From assembly GCA_934351925.1 (NCBI GenBank), contig CAKRJT010000013.1, positions 1 through 64,000 on the forward strand: 64,000 nucleotides of DNA, given 5' to 3'. The translations under genes were made by a program, and so were the position numbers. Position 1 is the first letter of the stretch. The number at the start of each line of letters is the position of its first letter. Source of the stretch: an uncultured Lachnospiraceae bacterium (GTDB taxonomy: Bacteria; Bacillota; Clostridia; Lachnospirales; Lachnospiraceae). The notes under the pieces are model-generated. The model saw only the letters and a list, made by a program, of their open reading frames with translations. It was not told the DNA's origin and did no database searches. Of the stretch, positions 8,976-18,520 are shown piece after piece.

Positions 8976-9881
8976 TCACTCAATAGTTTTTCCAAACCTT
9001 TTCGCGTATTCATAAATATGCTTAAGACTACTATCTTCTGCTCCATCAACTATATCATCTACAACTTTTGAAAATCCCAAATATGTACTAAATCCCAGCA
9101 AATATATTGCCATAGCCATCGCAATGTCTTCATCTGTTTTCCCTATGCGTCCTGCAAGCCTTTTTAACTCTGCAAATACAGAATCATGGGGAATTTTTAC
9201 ATCATCACCACCATCGGCTACTACTTTTTCAATAACCTTTGGAAGAGCCATGCACATCTGATATAACGCATCATCTTCGCCTGTTACTAAGGCATAAAAC
9301 TGGTCAAGACTTACTCTTCTTATTTTTTTATGCGATACATTCTTTCCATCAACAGTGGTTGACCATTTTATATTCTGGGACTTCTTTGCAATAGCCTCTA
9401 CCAAAAAACATGCACAATCGTCATCGTCAAGCAACTGGCTCTGCATTTTAATATATGTCTTTCCAGCAGCAGATGAGTTCATAGTATTATGCTTGTTTTT
9501 CATTTCAACATAAACTCTATGAACCATATCACCATCTGGCAATACTATTCCAGAATTTCTTTGAAAAATAACATCCCAGCCGCCTTCTTTTCCATTATCC
9601 GGAACATGGCAATCCGCTATATATTGAAATATTCTTTGATGAAAATACCCAATATCATTATTATTTGATTTGTCTCTCTGTCTAAAAATTTCATTACTAA
9701 CTATTTCTTCCCATGACGATTGATATACCGTCTTGTCAAAAATCATTTTAATTGGATCAATTATATTCTTATTAAACCTAGTAATATCAAATGATTCCAA
9801 TTTTTCACCATATTTATCAATTGTAGCCTTTACATGACTAGTAAAATTTTCCTCAGATATAAAAGAAAGTGTCCATTCCAT
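8976..9881 (-). CDS. Type II restriction endonuclease, Eco47II family
   Basis: This 301-aa protein matches the Eco47II family: SNEIFRQRDKSNNNDIGYFH, then GGWDVIF...VYVEMKNKHNTMNSS, where D...E-x-K is the PD-(D/E)xK active site, and FLVEAIAKKSQNI. Family members cut GGNCC. The ATG shares one base with the stop of the methyltransferase gene (TAATG), so the two are translationally coupled, with methylase first, which protects the host. The AT-rich sequence and the neighbouring IS suggest acquisition by transfer. Confidence 0.88.
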   Translation of the reverse strand: MEWTLSFISEENFTSHVKATIDKYGEKLESFDITRFNKNIIDPIKMIFDKTVYQSSWEEIVSNEIFRQRDKSNNNDIGYFHQRIFQYIADCHVPDNGKEGGWDVIFQRNSGIVLPDGDMVHRVYVEMKNKHNTMNSSAAGKTYIKMQSQLLDDDDCACFLVEAIAKKSQNIKWSTTVDGKNVSHKKIRRVSLDQFYALVTGEDDALYQMCMALPKVIEKVVADGGDDVKIPHDSVFAELKRLAGRIGKTDEDIAMAMAIYLLGFSTYLGFSKVVDDIVDGAEDSSLKHIYEYAKRFGKTIE

Positions 9882-10891
9882 TATTTTTTCTCCTTATCCA
9901 ATGCTTCTCTAATGCTTCTTGCCACCTCATAAGCAAGATTTACCGGAACCGCATTTCCAACCTGTTTATATTGCGACATTACACTGCCGCAAAACTCCCA
10001 CTCATCCGGGAAGCTCTGGCAGCGTGCATTTTCTCTTACATTAAATGGTCTCGCCTCCAATGGGTGACATCTTTCCGTCTGTTTCTGAGATGGTGAAGTA
10101 AGAACCGTTAATGACGGCTCATCCATACTTAGCCTTCGCAGAATTCCTGTTCTTCCACCTTCCATTTCCCAACAACTTTTCATATATTCTTTAGCAAGTA
10201 TAGGATCTATATCTCTCCAATATCCTCCAGGTGGAACAAGTTCAAATAACTTACGCTTATTTTCTCCATACGGCACGCCAATGCTTTCTGGCACATCCTT
10301 CAAAATATCTCTAAGTACTGGCTTATAGTCATGTGGCTTTGGAAATTTATATGATATTTTACTTGCGATATCTTTTCTAATGCCTATTGTTATAAGACGC
10401 TCCCTTTTTTGGGCAACTCCATAGTCCCAAGCATTAAGAACCTGTTTCTGAATGTTATAACCAGCAGCTTCAAAAATATCTAACATTGTCTTATAAGTCT
10501 TTCCACCATCATGTGTAAGTAAACCCCTTACATTTTCAAATAAAAACATTTTAGGCTGCAACTTTTCCAAAAATATTGCATAATGATAAAATAATGTTCC
10601 TCTTGCATCTTCAAGTCCAAGCCTTTTACCAGCATATGAAAATGCCTGACAAGGCGCACCACCAGAAAGCAGATCCAGCTCGCCTTTTTTTATACTGAAA
10701 TATTCTTCTAAATTAAGGTGAGATATATTAGCAATATCATCACATATCACTTTCCAATTCGGTCTATTTTTCCTAAGCGTGGCGCATGCATCCTCATTTA
10801 CCTCTATCAATCCAATCGTATTAAAACCTGCCTTTTCAACTCCAAGAGCCAATCCACCTGCTCCTGCAAACAGTTCAATGGTTGTATACAT
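9881..10891 (-). CDS. DNA (cytosine-5)-methyltransferase of the Eco47II-type system
   Basis: This 336-aa protein has the C5-methylase motifs in order: I (ELFAGAGGLALG), II (IGLIEVNEDAC), IV with the catalytic Cys (LSGGAPCQAFSYAG), VI (FLFENVRGLL), VIII (KRERLITIG), the variable target-recognition region, IX (RRLSMDEPSLTVLTSPSQKQ) and X (QVGNAVPVNLA). It methylates cytosine in the sequence cut by its partner, by family expectation GGNCC. ATG at 10891 follows GAGAGG. The 170 bp upstream are very AT-rich and hold the likely promoter. No controller (C) protein gene is next to the pair. Confidence 0.92.
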   Translation of the reverse strand: MYTTIELFAGAGGLALGVEKAGFNTIGLIEVNEDACATLRKNRPNWKVICDDIANISHLNLEEYFSIKKGELDLLSGGAPCQAFSYAGKRLGLEDARGTLFYHYAIFLEKLQPKMFLFENVRGLLTHDGGKTYKTMLDIFEAAGYNIQKQVLNAWDYGVAQKRERLITIGIRKDIASKISYKFPKPHDYKPVLRDILKDVPESIGVPYGENKRKLFELVPPGGYWRDIDPILAKEYMKSCWEMEGGRTGILRRLSMDEPSLTVLTSPSQKQTERCHPLEARPFNVRENARCQSFPDEWEFCGSVMSQYKQVGNAVPVNLAYEVARSIREALDKEKK

Positions 10892-11060
10892 CTTTTACCT
10901 CTCTTTTTCCAATGGACGTATTATCTATTTTAAATTTAAAACATTCAATTAAAATAAAAGAATCTATTTTCTTAAATTTTCCATAAACATACTTTTTATA
11001 TTATATTGTTTATAAAAATATTTTCAAGCTATTTGTATTTGCGTTTTAAATTTTTAAATA

Positions 11061-11924
11061 TTATCGTATTCCTTTTGTTTCAATCTCGCCTAGACACTTA
11101 TCATATTTTCTATTTGAGGGGAATGACGTGAACCCAGGCCTGGAAATATAATTTCGCGTTTCATCATAATACACGCTTAATAAACCAGTCAAAATAAATT
11201 GGAATCCCATATGCTGTTCATCATCTTTATGTTCAAAAAATATATATTTAGCATTTACATCTTTATAGGGACGTTTTTTAAAAATACTCCACTTACTCAA
11301 TGCACCAATATAACCTATCAGATCATCGAAATAATCCTCTTTAAAATCATATACACTCAACATCTTTTCATAAATCCACTCTTCTGTACATTTTTCCTTT
11401 TTTTCAAAAGAATCCATTGATACTAATGCTAAAAACGGACCTCTTATTTTATTTTTTTTGTCATTCTCGCATCTACATAATTTGGAAACCTTTTTTAACG
11501 CAGATAACTCATGTAATATATCTGTATCATGTAAATGTTTTTTTACAGAAATAATACCAATTACGCCCTCTGGTGGAACAATTACGCTATCTCCAAATCT
11601 ATGATATATTGGATATTTCGCACTGTTATACACTATAATATCTAACTGTGTAGAATGAACATCTTCTTGGCCTCGTCTATATTTGTTTTTTAGCCCTGTT
11701 TTTACCGCTGGTCGCAAAACAAAACCTGTTAATACCTCCAAATCTTTTGGAAGATATCTTTTTAAATATTCTCTAAGTAGTATCTCAACATATCTTCCAT
11801 CCTCACCATTATGGTCCGCTCCATTTTTATCCTTTGCTGGTATTAAAACCTGAAACTGCTTATAAGTATCTAACAAAGCCTGTATTTCATTTGACCAATA
11901 TTCTCTTATGCATTCACCATCCAT
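11061..11924 (-). CDS. DUF6602-like protein, possible PD-(D/E)xK nuclease
   Basis: This 287-aa protein has the pattern HNGEDGRYVEILLREYLKRY, then STQLDIIVYNSAKYPIYH and VPPEGVIGIISVKKHL. I recognise it as the DUF6602 type. The LDIIVY ... (E/S)VKK pair resembles a PD-(D/E)xK core, but the acidic residue usually written EVK is a Ser here, so activity is uncertain. GGAAGGTG precedes the ATG at 11924. It lies 170 bp upstream of the methyltransferase and in the same direction; such genes often accompany restriction-modification systems, so it may be an accessory nuclease. Confidence 0.6.
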   Translation of the reverse strand: MDGECIREYWSNEIQALLDTYKQFQVLIPAKDKNGADHNGEDGRYVEILLREYLKRYLPKDLEVLTGFVLRPAVKTGLKNKYRRGQEDVHSTQLDIIVYNSAKYPIYHRFGDSVIVPPEGVIGIISVKKHLHDTDILHELSALKKVSKLCRCENDKKNKIRGPFLALVSMDSFEKKEKCTEEWIYEKMLSVYDFKEDYFDDLIGYIGALSKWSIFKKRPYKDVNAKYIFFEHKDDEQHMGFQFILTGLLSVYYDETRNYISRPGFTSFPSNRKYDKCLGEIETKGIR

Positions 11925-12102
11925 ATTGCTTCACCTTCCAAGACCAATTTATTATGCCTTACATTTTCGATATAAAATATTTTATTCCATCCATATTTAA
12001 TAAAAAATAATGCCCCATATTCTATGACGGATATACCTTTATTCTTAAAAATTATTATACAAACATTTCAAGATTAATTCCAATACATTTCTATATTTTA
12101 AA

Positions 12103-12137
12103 AAAATAAAGCATACCAGATACTCAGTCTGTTATGC
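12103..12137 (-). terminator. Rho-independent terminator
   Basis: GCATACCAGA and TCTGTTATGC form a hairpin (12111-12137) followed on the minus strand by TTTATTTTTTT. It ends transcription of the small membrane protein gene at 12220. The stretch 11925-12110 is AT-rich and has no gene I can support. Confidence 0.75.
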
Positions 12138-12219
12138 CTTACTTGCTCTGTCCTATTCTATTATCTTATTTTTTCATATCTGTTACGCAAGTCCCGAATT
12201 TACTATATAAACAAAGCCA

Positions 12220-12555
12220 TTACTTTTGTAATACCTGCCGCTCCATCAGCTTCCTATACTTAAGCCCCTTCCTAACAATATACACCACAAATATAACCGC
12301 CGCAAACACCGTGGATATGGTAAGCATTGTACCAATTTCAATATGAACGTAGGACAGGGTCACAAAGCTGAAAATTAGAAGCATTATGAGCATCCAGCCG
12401 AACGCAAGTGCCGTGGTCACGAACAGCATTATGACATCCATAACCACATCCTGAGCCGTGAACGGCTTTTGCGGGTACTCTGCGCTGATATCCTTAAGGT
12501 TGTTCACGCTCTCCTGCTTTTTATCCTTGTACATCTTTGATAAGTCTTTTTCCAT
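12220..12555 (-). CDS. Small membrane protein, unknown
   Basis: This 111-aa protein has a charged N-terminal 35 residues and two hydrophobic segments (about 38-66 and 72-95), ending in a basic tail (RKGLKYRKLMERQ). I do not recognise the family. ATG at 12555 has a weak GAGG 13 bases upstream. It is followed by a strong terminator and separated from the arabinan locus by a large hairpin, so it is probably its own unit and marks the border between the island and the sugar locus. Confidence 0.65.
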   Translation of the reverse strand: MEKDLSKMYKDKKQESVNNLKDISAEYPQKPFTAQDVVMDVIMLFVTTALAFGWMLIMLLIFSFVTLSYVHIEIGTMLTISTVFAAVIFVVYIVRKGLKYRKLMERQVLQK

Positions 12556-12592
12556 GTTCCAGCTTTAACCTCATTTCAGTTCATATTATATC

Positions 12593-12662
12593 AGGTGACT
12601 GTACAGCTTCGCTTTGCCTTGCGCAACGTGCGGTTGCCGCATGCCAAGCTGCACAATCACCT
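12593..12662. terminator. Large hairpin after the arabinanase gene
   Basis: Arms 12593-12609 and 12646-12662 (AGGTGA.TGT.CAGCTT type) pair with two mismatches, and an inner GCAAC/GTTGC pair extends the structure. It lies 3' of the arabinan operon and may end it or stabilise its 3' end. No clear T-run follows. Confidence 0.5.
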
Positions 12663-12755
12663 ATTGATATTTTATCATAATTTTACCCCTTTAAATACTC
12701 TTTTAACGTATATTGTATTTAAAAGATCAAAATCAGAAATTCTTACGGTTATACC

Positions 12756-14735
12756 CTAATCAACCGCCTTGCTCCCCCACAGTGTGAGCTGGTTGGTATT
12801 TCCAAGTGCTGTGAACACGATTGTCTCCACGTTCGTGCCCTCAATATCCATCTTCAAAATTACACCACTGTAGGTCTCGCCGTCAAGAGTGAGGTCTATG
12901 TAGGCGGTGCCGTTCTCGCAGCTCCACGTTCCGGTGTAGGCGCCCGTCACGGTGCCGTCCGCTCCAAGTGTTATGGTCTCAGGGGTGTTCATGCCGTAGT
13001 TCTTGTAGTCGATGTTCAGCCTGTGGAGAATTACGTCGTACTTTCCGGCAATCTCGTCCGCGGAAAAACCGTTTTCGTCAATCTTCTCGCCCGCGGTCTG
13101 ATATGGCGCTGCGACGAGCCAGCCGTTCCTGTTCAGGAAAAGCTGGTGAACCTTTACATAGTGGCCTTCGTTTCCGCTGGTTGTCCTTGTGTGGAACACG
13201 ATGTACGCTCTTCCATCGTCATCGACGAAGGCGCTGTTGTGCCCCTGTGCGACCTGTCCCTGTGAGAAGCTTCTCCACTTGTAGCCGCCGAAAAGCCGGA
13301 TTCCCGCGGAGTCGTTGGTGTTGAGTATGTAGGTATCGTAGAACGGATTTCTGCCGTTCTCGTCGAGATACTCGCCGTCAGGTGTCTTGCTTCTGTAGAC
13401 TCTCACGTTATAGCCGCCCTTCGCCACAAGCTCGCCGTAGGACATGAAGAGCCAATAGTAATCACCAATTTTCTGGATATATGATGCCTCTCCGGTCACA
13501 TATTTTCCTCCGGCAATCTTCTTGCCGAAGTATGGGTCGGAGTGGATATTTTCCTCGTAGGTCACGCTGTAGTCCCTAAAGCCCGTCTCCCCGTCAAGCT
13601 TGAGCATGAAAATTCCGCCGCTCCACGAACCGTAGCTCATCCAGAGATTACCGTCATCATCGTAGAAAACACACGCATCAATATTGTTAGGGTAGTAATC
13701 ACCCCAAGTCCTCTTATATCTGTCCGCAAGCTCCGTCTCCCCGGTCACCTCTGCGACATCTGTCTCGCCGTAATACTCCTCGTTGTAAAAGCCCGAGTAC
13801 ACTACAATTCCCTGATACTCCCAGTCGCCCTCAAGGTTGTCCGCCGTGAGAAGCACTATTGAGGAATACCATTTGTCGCCGTCAACCGAGAGGTACATGC
13901 ACCATTTACCGAGCTTCTCATTGTAAACGACATCGGGCGCCCACATGTAGCCGTCGACCTGATAGCCAGCGCTTCCGTGTGCAGACCACGCTGCCGGCTC
14001 CTTCAATATTTCTCTATAGTCTGTGGAGAGATTGTTGGTAAAGCTCTCCCAGTTCTCGAGGTCGTATGACTTCGCCCACGCCCTGTGCGAACCGAAAATA
14101 TAATAGCATTTCCTTCCTTCCTTGTCCTCTCCCACTATTATGGCAGGGTCATGGCAGCTCACTGTCTTTATTGACTTTAACTCATCCTTTGAAAATTCAA
14201 CATGATTCTGAAACATAATGACATCCACAATATACCTTACGGTAACCTCCTCACCACCATACTTTACATAGACATAAGGTCTTAAAGTTACAGTCTCAAC
14301 AGAACCGCTTATCTTCTCCTTGGCAACCTCGGCAGGATTCTCAACTTTCGATGCCTCCAGAAGAACGCCCTCGTATGAGCTGCTCTCCCCGTACTTTATC
14401 GCTCCGCTAAACGCGGGTGCCTCAGCCTGTGCAAGCTTCCCGTCATTGCTTGAGGTGGCATAGACTCTGCTTACCGTGTAGCCGTCCCTGCCGTTTGTCA
14501 CCGTGAGGGTGTACTTTATGTCCTCGCCCGCCTTATATTCTTCCTTATCAGTCGACAGCTCCACCGTGATATCGCTCTCCGTCTTAGAGCACACCGCGCC
14601 GGCACCACCCGCTGCCGTCCCCTGCGTATCGCCGTCCGGTGAAATTTCTTTACCGCCTGAACACCCGGCAACAAGCCCTGCCACCAGAAGCGGCACCAAA
14701 GCCCACCGAACCCATCTACCCGAACCTCTTCTCAA
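12756..14735 (-). CDS. Surface GH43 endo-arabinanase lipoprotein
   Basis: I start at TTG 14735, eight bases after AGGAGG; an in-frame GTG nine bases earlier sits on top of that site. The 659-aa product has a lipoprotein signal (LLVAGLVAGC, Cys25), a beta-sandwich-like region (about 45-170), a GH43 five-bladed propeller (HDPAI with the base Asp, NNIDACVF with the modulator Asp, later HNSAFVDDDGRAY), and a C-terminal beta domain (about 565-659, ITLGADGTVTGAYTGTWS) like that of extracellular arabinanases. It should cleave alpha-1,5-arabinan at the cell surface. It is the last gene of the arabinan cluster, 246 bp after a GH43, with a nested palindrome between. Confidence 0.85.
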   Translation of the reverse strand: MRRGSGRWVRWALVPLLVAGLVAGCSGGKEISPDGDTQGTAAGGAGAVCSKTESDITVELSTDKEEYKAGEDIKYTLTVTNGRDGYTVSRVYATSSNDGKLAQAEAPAFSGAIKYGESSSYEGVLLEASKVENPAEVAKEKISGSVETVTLRPYVYVKYGGEEVTVRYIVDVIMFQNHVEFSKDELKSIKTVSCHDPAIIVGEDKEGRKCYYIFGSHRAWAKSYDLENWESFTNNLSTDYREILKEPAAWSAHGSAGYQVDGYMWAPDVVYNEKLGKWCMYLSVDGDKWYSSIVLLTADNLEGDWEYQGIVVYSGFYNEEYYGETDVAEVTGETELADRYKRTWGDYYPNNIDACVFYDDDGNLWMSYGSWSGGIFMLKLDGETGFRDYSVTYEENIHSDPYFGKKIAGGKYVTGEASYIQKIGDYYWLFMSYGELVAKGGYNVRVYRSKTPDGEYLDENGRNPFYDTYILNTNDSAGIRLFGGYKWRSFSQGQVAQGHNSAFVDDDGRAYIVFHTRTTSGNEGHYVKVHQLFLNRNGWLVAAPYQTAGEKIDENGFSADEIAGKYDVILHRLNIDYKNYGMNTPETITLGADGTVTGAYTGTWSCENGTAYIDLTLDGETYSGVILKMDIEGTNVETIVFTALGNTNQLTLWGSKAVD

Positions 14736-14892
14736 TCCACACACCTCCTAAAAATCACTTGCTATAACTATGTTAATTCAAGCAAATAATTTATTTTACA
14801 CAAAAATCTTATTAATTAACTATCACACAACCCACAAATAATTAACTCAATATGCAAATGCCAGTGTATTTTTCCCCACCATAGTACACAAC

Positions 14893-14974
14893 AGGATATC
14901 AAAACAGGCTTCAAAGCACTCGCCGTGCATAATCAATTATGCACTGACAGTAATTCCCACCTGTTTTGATATCC
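14893..14974. repeat. Nested palindrome between the two GH43 genes
   Basis: A perfect 15-bp outer pair (GGATATCAAAACAGG at 14894-14908, complement at 14960-14974) encloses a perfect 8-bp hairpin GTGCATAA/TTATGCAC (14925-14944). There is no T-run on either side. It could be a mobile palindrome or an RNA element separating expression of the two glycosidases. Confidence 0.75.
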
Positions 14975-14990
14975 GTCCCTGTATTATTAT

Positions 14991-15971
14991 TTAGAAAATC
15001 TTATTCTCATAGCCAAACACCGGTCTGCCCTCCTCGTCCCACTTGACTTCCATAAGCATGGTATGTCTGTTCGGGTCATAGAGCGGGTCGCCCACTATCT
15101 CAAGGTAGGTGCGGGCATGGTACACGCACACATCCCTGCCGTCCTCGGTCTTGGTGAAGCTGTTGTGTCCCGGTCCGTAGATGCCCTTCTCCCTGTCTGA
15201 ACAAAGAACCGGGCGTCTCTCCTTCTTCCATTCCCTCGGGTCGAGCAGGTCGGCGTCCTCGTCAATGGAGAGCATGCCTACGCAGTAGCACTCGCCTGTC
15301 GCGCTCGCAGAGTAGGTGAGGAATATCCTTCCGTCATGGTGTATGGCGGCAGGTCCCTCATTTACCCATATATCCACGCGCTCCCAGTCATAATCAGGAG
15401 TAGTGAGAAGCACCTGTGCTGTGGCGAGCTTGGTCGCGGACTCCATCTTTGCGATGTAGAGATTTGAAATCTGGACTCCTACGCTGACCTTCTCAGCCCA
15501 TACATAGTAGTACTCGCCCTTATTTTCAAATATCGTGGCGTCGAGCGAGAATGCCTCGAAGGAATATATGTCGTCATCGCTTCTCTGAATTTTGCCCTTC
15601 TCAACCCACTCGTCCTTCATAGGGTCGTCCCCCTGGCACTCGAGAATGTATGGGCGCAGTCTCCATATATCCTCCGCCTTTGAGGCGGCAAAATATATGT
15701 ACCACTTTCCGAACAGATAGTGAAGCTCAGGAGCCCATATATGCCTGCTCATCTCTCCGGACTCATGCTTTGTCCAGATGACCTTCTCCTCGGCGTCCTT
15801 CAAGCCCTCGAGGGTGTCCGAGCATCTTAAAATAATTTTGTCATATGAAGGAACAGATGCGGTAAAATAATACTTGCCGTCGTCAGCCCTCACCACATAC
15901 GGGTCTGCCCTCTGCTCTATAAATGGTTTATTAAAATCAGTAATTTTTCCGTTTCTAGGTCTCTCGTCCAT
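14991..15971 (-). CDS. Cytoplasmic GH43 (subfamily 26-like) exo-arabinofuranosidase
   Basis: This 326-aa protein has no signal peptide. It starts with the GH43 base motif (QRADPYVV, Asp23), has WAPELHYL, SLDATIF and VNEGPAAIHH (acid Glu), and GHNSFTKTEDGRD near the end. This layout resembles GH43_26 exo-1,5-alpha-L-arabinofuranosidases, which release arabinose from linear arabino-oligosaccharides. It would act in the cytoplasm on imported oligosaccharides, before or beside the GH51 enzyme. ATG at 15971 follows GGGAAGGG. It lies between the LamG lipoprotein gene and the arabinanase. Confidence 0.82.
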   Translation of the reverse strand: MDERPRNGKITDFNKPFIEQRADPYVVRADDGKYYFTASVPSYDKIILRCSDTLEGLKDAEEKVIWTKHESGEMSRHIWAPELHYLFGKWYIYFAASKAEDIWRLRPYILECQGDDPMKDEWVEKGKIQRSDDDIYSFEAFSLDATIFENKGEYYYVWAEKVSVGVQISNLYIAKMESATKLATAQVLLTTPDYDWERVDIWVNEGPAAIHHDGRIFLTYSASATGECYCVGMLSIDEDADLLDPREWKKERRPVLCSDREKGIYGPGHNSFTKTEDGRDVCVYHARTYLEIVGDPLYDPNRHTMLMEVKWDEEGRPVFGYENKIF

Positions 15972-15997
15972 GCCTTTTCCCTTCCCTTTATTAAACG

Positions 15998-16031
15998 TCC
16001 CCGGGACGCCCCATAACGCGCACCCCGGGGA
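15998..16031. repeat. GC-rich hairpin between LamG gene and GH43 gene
   Basis: TCCCCGGG (15998-16005) and CCCGGGGA (16024-16031) form an 8-bp GC-rich stem in the 97-bp spacer. It may be a partial terminator or an mRNA-processing site in the operon. Confidence 0.55.
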
Positions 16032-16068
16032 TAGTTTTAGTTTACTTTATTATTTGGTTTGCTTATTC

Positions 16069-18453
16069 CTATTCCATTACAAGGTAAGCTGCCTCACAGG
16101 TAAGACAGAAGTTTAAATCTCCTCCTGTTGTGATGCCTGTGTACTTCTGTGTGTACACTGTTCCGGCTGCTGTTGTAACCACTGCCACAACATCGGCTGT
16201 TGCTCCGTTGTTGGTAACTGAGAGCTCAACCTTTGCTCCGTCCATATCGCTTGTGTAGGTATCCCAGTTCCAGTCGCACTCAGCGGTAACTGTCTCGTAG
16301 CCGTCTCCCCAGCCGAAGTTGTCGGCACGGAGCACTGCGTACTCTGCATAGCCGTCCGAATCTGCTGCGCTGTGTCCCTTGGCTGTTGTCTGAAGAACTA
16401 CAAGGAAGTTATCCCAGTTGTTTACACCGTCTGTGTAGTTTGTGAAGGTCTTTGTAACTGTTGCGCCCTCCTCAACTGTCCAGATATCCGAGAATGCCGT
16501 CCAGAATGGTGTTGTGCAGTCCGTGCTTCCTACAACCGGCGCGTCAAAGGAGAGATATGAAGCCTCACAGGTGAAGCATGCATAGAGGTCTCCGCCTGTC
16601 GTGATGCCTGTGTAGCTCTGTGTATATACTGTTCCGTCAACCGTTGTGATAACTGCCACAACGTCCGCTGTTGCTCCGTTATTTGTAAATGTTACCTCGC
16701 AGGTAGCTCCGTCGATATCAGATGTGAAGGTATCCCAGTTCCAGTCGCACTCAGCAGTAGCTGTCTCGTAGCCGTCTCCCCAGCCGAAGTTGTCGGCACG
16801 GAGTACTGCGTACTCAGCATAACCGTCTGCGTCCGCTGCGCTGTGTCCCTCTGCCGTTGTCTGAAGAACTACAAGGAAGTTATCCCAGTTGTTTGCAGCG
16901 TCTGTGTAGTTTGTAAAGGTCTTTGTAACCGACTCACCCTCAGGTACCGCAAAGATATCTGAGAATGCTGTCCAGAATGGTGTTGTGCAGTCTGTGTTTC
17001 CAACGATCGTGCCTGTTGCCCTGACTGTCTTATCCTTGATTGAAAGGATATCCGTGTAGCTTGACTGTGTACCGATTTCAATGGAAGCTATCTCGCCCTT
17101 AACAGGGAACTCTGCCTTTGCCGTGTTGGAGGTCTTGTTGTAGTCGACATTGTCGATGTCCACTGTCACCGTGCCGTCAGCGTATGTGATTGTGGCTGTT
17201 ACATCTGTCTCAACCATTACCGACTGCTCCCATGTGTTCCAGTTGCCCCATGACCATGTAAAGCAGCTGTCGGCTATATCCTTGCCATCTGCAGTACCTG
17301 TCATATCTGCATTTACTCTTGCAACTTCATTTCCATCTGCATCCTTGAATATGAAGTAGTAGTTGTTCTTAACGTCCTTACCATCTGACCAATGCTTTAA
17401 CTTAATCTGCTTTGTCTGTCCGTCTGCAATGTCAATCGGCTCTGAATATACATCATCTGCCTTTGAGAAATCTAATGCACCGATGGAGGCAATAGCACTG
17501 TCATCCTTAGCTACATTTATAACTCTCTCCGGCTCAACGAACTCTGCATTAGAATTTCCGTCCGCATAGAGAGCTGCAACCTGCTCAGCATTAAGAGCGT
17601 AATCATAGATATAAAGCTCATCAAAAGCTCCCTTGAATACTGAATCCCAGTAGTTTATACCAAGTAAGAAATCGAAGTTATCTGAAGCCTGCATACAGTT
17701 CTTTGTTACATAGGCAGGAACAACATTTCCGTCTGAATCCTTTGTAATCCACTCCTGTCCGTTGATGTAAAGCTTAGATGCAATAAGTGTTCCGTCTGCT
17801 GATAAATTGTTAGAATCAACAACAAGTGCAATCTGTACCCACTGCTTCATAGGCTCACCGGTTGCGGCATCCGACCACGCCGGCCAGAGTGCATTGTCGA
17901 GCTGATCATAAGACCATATACATGGGAATGTTCCCTCACCGGACCACTCTGCTCTTGTAATGTTGGTGTAATGCTGTCCGCCTGTAGCATCTCCGTGAAC
18001 ATCCGGTCCGAACTGGACTGTCGGCATGTAATTGGAAAGTCTTGTAGCATAGAGCCAGAATGATATTGTGTAATTGTCACCGACTCCATTTACATCTGTG
18101 AGCTTGTAGCCTGTTATACCGTCCGTATATACGGCATCACCCTTTACACCCGGAACATATACAACATCCTTGTCTGCCGCACTGAGGATAGGATCTCCGC
18201 CGATAGTCTGTGCAGTAGGCTGGATATCCGTCTTGTTATCCGCTGCATCAAATGAATAGTAATACTTGTAATCCTGCGGAATCTCACCAGCCTTAACTGT
18301 CTGCTGTGATGATGACTCCTGTACGCTGCTCTCCTGTGAAGAGCTGTCCTGCTGTGATGTCGAATCCGAACCAGCCTGCTTCTGGCATCCTGCAAGCATT
18401 GTAGCTGCCATTGTACCGCATAACATAACGCTTAAAAACTTCTTATTCCTCAT
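16069..18453 (-). CDS. LamG-domain surface lipoprotein with two tandem beta-modules
   Basis: This 794-aa lipoprotein has a lipobox (MLAGC, Cys23), a Ser/Gln/Glu linker (24-52), a LamG/concanavalin-like domain (about 60-300; DNYTISFWLY, GAFDELYIYDYALNAEQ), a beta domain (about 310-480) and two near-identical modules (about 483-639 and 640-794), each starting VG-TDCTTPFWTAFSDI and containing NFGWGDGYET and CDWNWDT. No glycosidase catalytic motif is visible, so it looks like a carbohydrate-binding surface protein. Its place between the importer and the GH43 genes points to arabinan or oligo-arabinoside capture. GGAGGTAATTC precedes the ATG. The modules are not a family I can name. Confidence 0.72.
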   Translation of the reverse strand: MRNKKFLSVMLCGTMAATMLAGCQKQAGSDSTSQQDSSSQESSVQESSSQQTVKAGEIPQDYKYYYSFDAADNKTDIQPTAQTIGGDPILSAADKDVVYVPGVKGDAVYTDGITGYKLTDVNGVGDNYTISFWLYATRLSNYMPTVQFGPDVHGDATGGQHYTNITRAEWSGEGTFPCIWSYDQLDNALWPAWSDAATGEPMKQWVQIALVVDSNNLSADGTLIASKLYINGQEWITKDSDGNVVPAYVTKNCMQASDNFDFLLGINYWDSVFKGAFDELYIYDYALNAEQVAALYADGNSNAEFVEPERVINVAKDDSAIASIGALDFSKADDVYSEPIDIADGQTKQIKLKHWSDGKDVKNNYYFIFKDADGNEVARVNADMTGTADGKDIADSCFTWSWGNWNTWEQSVMVETDVTATITYADGTVTVDIDNVDYNKTSNTAKAEFPVKGEIASIEIGTQSSYTDILSIKDKTVRATGTIVGNTDCTTPFWTAFSDIFAVPEGESVTKTFTNYTDAANNWDNFLVVLQTTAEGHSAADADGYAEYAVLRADNFGWGDGYETATAECDWNWDTFTSDIDGATCEVTFTNNGATADVVAVITTVDGTVYTQSYTGITTGGDLYACFTCEASYLSFDAPVVGSTDCTTPFWTAFSDIWTVEEGATVTKTFTNYTDGVNNWDNFLVVLQTTAKGHSAADSDGYAEYAVLRADNFGWGDGYETVTAECDWNWDTYTSDMDGAKVELSVTNNGATADVVAVVTTAAGTVYTQKYTGITTGGDLNFCLTCEAAYLVME

Positions 18454-18520
18454 ATAGAATTACCTCCATATTATACTTGTGAATATATTTAATTGCGAAA
18501 CCTAATCTTAACACTAAACA

